Shown here in pieces: positions 28,946 through 30,229 of a DNA stretch of 30,229 bases. The notes below the pieces were generated by a model. That model saw only the letters and a list, made by a program, of their open reading frames with translations, was not told the origin of the DNA and did not search any database. The stretch covers positions 1 to 30,229 of the IMG/VR virus record IMGVR_UViG_3300031600_000017; one strand, given 5' to 3'. Source of the DNA: a virus. The first letter of the stretch is position 1; every line of letters starts with the position of its first letter. The position numbers were made by a program, and so were the translations under genes.

Positions 28946-29144
28946 AGCACGGCTCCAAGGTGCCTGTCAAAAATATTCATCACCCTATTCAGCATGTGAA
29001 TATTTTGCGCCGTCGTTCCTTGCCGCACCTGCCTCCGCTGCCAGTGATCGGTGCCGACCGATGAAGGGGCTCCTCAGACCAAACGCTGAGCGGTCGCAGA
29101 TACGGCGCAGAAACGGCGCAGAGCTCCAGTTTGAACAGCAGGTA
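28946..29144. other. 199-bp intergenic region
   Basis: This holds the promoter and operator for the two-gene XRE-ImmA operon and the 3' flank of the restriction-type gene. Apart from the AT-rich inverted repeat it contains an 11-bp-period direct repeat at 29096-29124 (GCAGATACGGC, GCAGAAACGGC, GCAGAGC). No small gene or clear terminator can be supported. Confidence 0.5.
28970..29006. promoter_or_regulatory. AT-rich inverted repeat, candidate operator of the XRE-ImmA operon
   Basis: AAAATATTCA (28970-28979) and TGAATATTTT (28997-29006) are a perfect 10-bp inverted repeat with a 17-bp spacer, placed 25-61 bp upstream of the first gene's start. On the minus strand it ends next to TTGACA (28963-28968), which could be a -35 or coincidental. 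An XRE dimer binding such a site would give autoregulation. The pairing with this regulator is inferred. Confidence 0.6.
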
Positions 29145-30229
29145 TCATGACGACCTTTGGAGCGTATTGACCATCTGAGCCCGCATGTCTCTGCCGTCGA
29201 CGGTCTTCTCAACCACGACGAACAAGCCCTTGCCGCCGCTCTTCCTCTCCCACAGCTGGCCGATGGTCCGCTTTTCGGCGGTGTCGGGGCCATCGGCGAT
29301 GTGGGCGCCCTTGTACTCTACGACGAGCAGCCGACCGTCCTCCAGCTGAGCCACAAAATCCGGATAGAACTTGTCCGTGGCCGTCGGTAACCAGAACGAG
29401 TTGGGGTGTCGTGCGACGTTGCGGATCCAGAACTTCAGGCCCGGAAGGCTGTCGATGGCCTGCGCGCACTGGAACTCTTCACCGTTCTCGGCCCCATCGA
29501 AAGCAGGCACATGGTCCGGCCCAAGGAAGTGCTTGCGAGGTTTCCAGCGCCCACGATACCGGCGCTGATCCCAGTACATGCCGTCCTTGAACGCGAAAGC
29601 CTGGTCGAAGGACACCTCGACCTTGGCCTCCGGAGCGAAAAGATACCGCTGGTAGACGCCATCGCGTTCCTGCTGGCGGATTGCGGCGAGCTTCTCGCGG
29701 ACCTTGCGGGCGAGGATGAACTTGCACCGCATCAGCGCCGCGATGTGCATACCGCGTGTGGTGATCAGGTGGCCGACCAGGTCGCGCAGCCAGCGCAGCA
29801 GTACGCTCTGATGAATGTCCGGCTGCCGCACCTGCCGGTCGAGCCAGAGCACGAGCGCCTCCGGTGTCCAGCCTTCGACATCGACGTCGAGCGCCAGTTG
29901 TTCTTCTTCGTCCGCGAACTGGTAGGTGATGCGGTTGCCGTCGAGGTCGATTTCGAAGCTGCGTGCCGTCTCGCGGATCGCGAACTCGCCTTCACCCAGT
30001 TTCCACGAGTGGTCGAGCAGCGACCAGTCGTGGAACTCCATGAACACGTCGGTGTCAGCGAACTCGAACTCGCCCTGGATCTCGGAGAACAGGCGAGGGA
30101 CCTCGAACGCCTCGCCCTGTTCTGCAGGCGATAGCTGGTCCTTCACTTCGACGCGATACTTGGTGACGGCCGCCGAGAACCCAGTTCGTTCGGTCTCGGG
30201 GAGGGCCTCGACGATTGCCCTTTCGAGGC
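29145..30229 (-). CDS. Restriction-type endonuclease, type III Res-like C-terminal part (5' end beyond window)
   Basis: The frame is open from the right edge (361 codons seen), reading ...ERAIVEALPETERTG and on past a GTG at 30146, so it is the 3' part of a longer gene. The visible part has WDQRRYRGRWKPRKHFLGPDHVPAFD, FWIRNVARHPNSFWLPTATDKFYPDFVAQ and then the PD-(D/E)XK site, PDF followed by LLVVEYKG, near residue 310 of the visible part. This arrangement is typical of the C-terminal nuclease domain of DEAD/DEAH-type type III restriction subunits. The helicase part would lie outside the window, and no partner methyltransferase is visible on this side. It may belong to a host defence island or to the mobile element. 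Confidence 0.82.
   Translation of the reverse strand, partial: LERAIVEALPETERTGFSAAVTKYRVEVKDQLSPAEQGEAFEVPRLFSEIQGEFEFADTDVFMEFHDWSLLDHSWKLGEGEFAIRETARSFEIDLDGNRITYQFADEEEQLALDVDVEGWTPEALVLWLDRQVRQPDIHQSVLLRWLRDLVGHLITTRGMHIAALMRCKFILARKVREKLAAIRQQERDGVYQRYLFAPEAKVEVSFDQAFAFKDGMYWDQRRYRGRWKPRKHFLGPDHVPAFDGAENGEEFQCAQAIDSLPGLKFWIRNVARHPNSFWLPTATDKFYPDFVAQLEDGRLLVVEYKGAHIADGPDTAEKRTIGQLWERKSGGKGLFVVVEKTVDGRDMRAQMVNTLQRSS

Noticed and set aside
28940-28968. TTGACA with a TATGCA box as the promoter of the 238 aa gene
   Set aside because: The TATGCA would overlap the ATG codon and the GGAG ribosome-binding site would lie in the spacer, so the transcript would lack its own start region. The -35 match may be chance.
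1-30229. tRNA, rRNA, insertion sequences and attachment-site repeats
   Set aside because: I saw no cloverleaf-like tRNA, no rRNA sequence and no transposase gene, and no long direct repeat that could mark element ends. Attachment sites for the recombinase cannot be located by reading alone.

Overview
The window is GC-rich, codon-dense DNA with many 1-11 nt gene overlaps (ATGA, GTGA and TGATG junctions). This style and the gene families point to an alphaproteobacterium, most likely of the Rhodobacterales/Paracoccus-Rhodobacter type. The taxonomic call is an inference. About two thirds of the window is a tailed-phage genome, probably a prophage, read mostly on the minus strand. The rest is an accessory region rich in regulator, recombinase and defence-like genes.

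Layout, left to right. (1) 1-6945, minus strand: lambda/Mu-type packaging and head genes, transcribed right to left. The order is a Nu1-like small terminase, GpA-like large terminase, gpW-like joiner, GpB-like portal, a prohead-protease/major-capsid fusion, a DUF2190 protein and a head-completion protein cut by the left edge. (2) 7057-8195, plus strand: two small unknown genes and a DUF3489 gene, ending in a good intrinsic terminator. (3) 8253-22129, minus strand: a long early operon. It starts at a sigma-70-like factor and continues through two unknown proteins, a Sak4-like annealing ATPase, an SSB-like protein, a small unknown, a zinc-ribbon protein, a Cas4/RecB-like Fe-S nuclease, an SF1 helicase, a TOPRIM primase/helicase, a RuvC-like resolvase, a small unknown and a DUF6362-like protein. 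After a gap it carries a ParB-domain DNA methyltransferase, a cytosine-C5 methyltransferase, a small membrane protein and a class I methyltransferase.

(4) 22247-24429, minus strand: three overlapping genes (412 aa unknown, 206 aa unknown, OmpR-type winged-helix protein) that form a compact unrecognised system. (5) 24716-27082, plus strand: four genes coupled by 4-nt overlaps (67 aa protein, DUF2924, large serine recombinase, HTH protein). (6) 27133-28945, minus strand: an unknown 238 aa protein followed by an XRE-ImmA/IrrE metalloprotease, with an AT-rich inverted repeat upstream. (7) 29145-30229, minus strand: the C-terminal part of a restriction-type PD-(D/E)XK enzyme running off the right edge.

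How it fits together (inference): the sigma factor would switch on the leftward replication/recombination operon. Primase, helicase, annealase, SSB, nuclease and resolvase would copy and process the genome, the methyltransferases would protect it, and terminase and head genes would package it. The most striking non-gene structure is a cluster of eleven exact copies of an 8-bp word (GGTTCACA or its complement) inside the 3' end of the primase gene. It includes a perfect 27-bp inverted repeat around a 28-bp alternating purine-pyrimidine tract, and looks like an embedded replication origin or initiator-binding array. Second is the cytosine methyltransferase, whose motif IX reads in a different frame from motifs I-VIII and X. 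Third is the three-gene winged-helix cassette.
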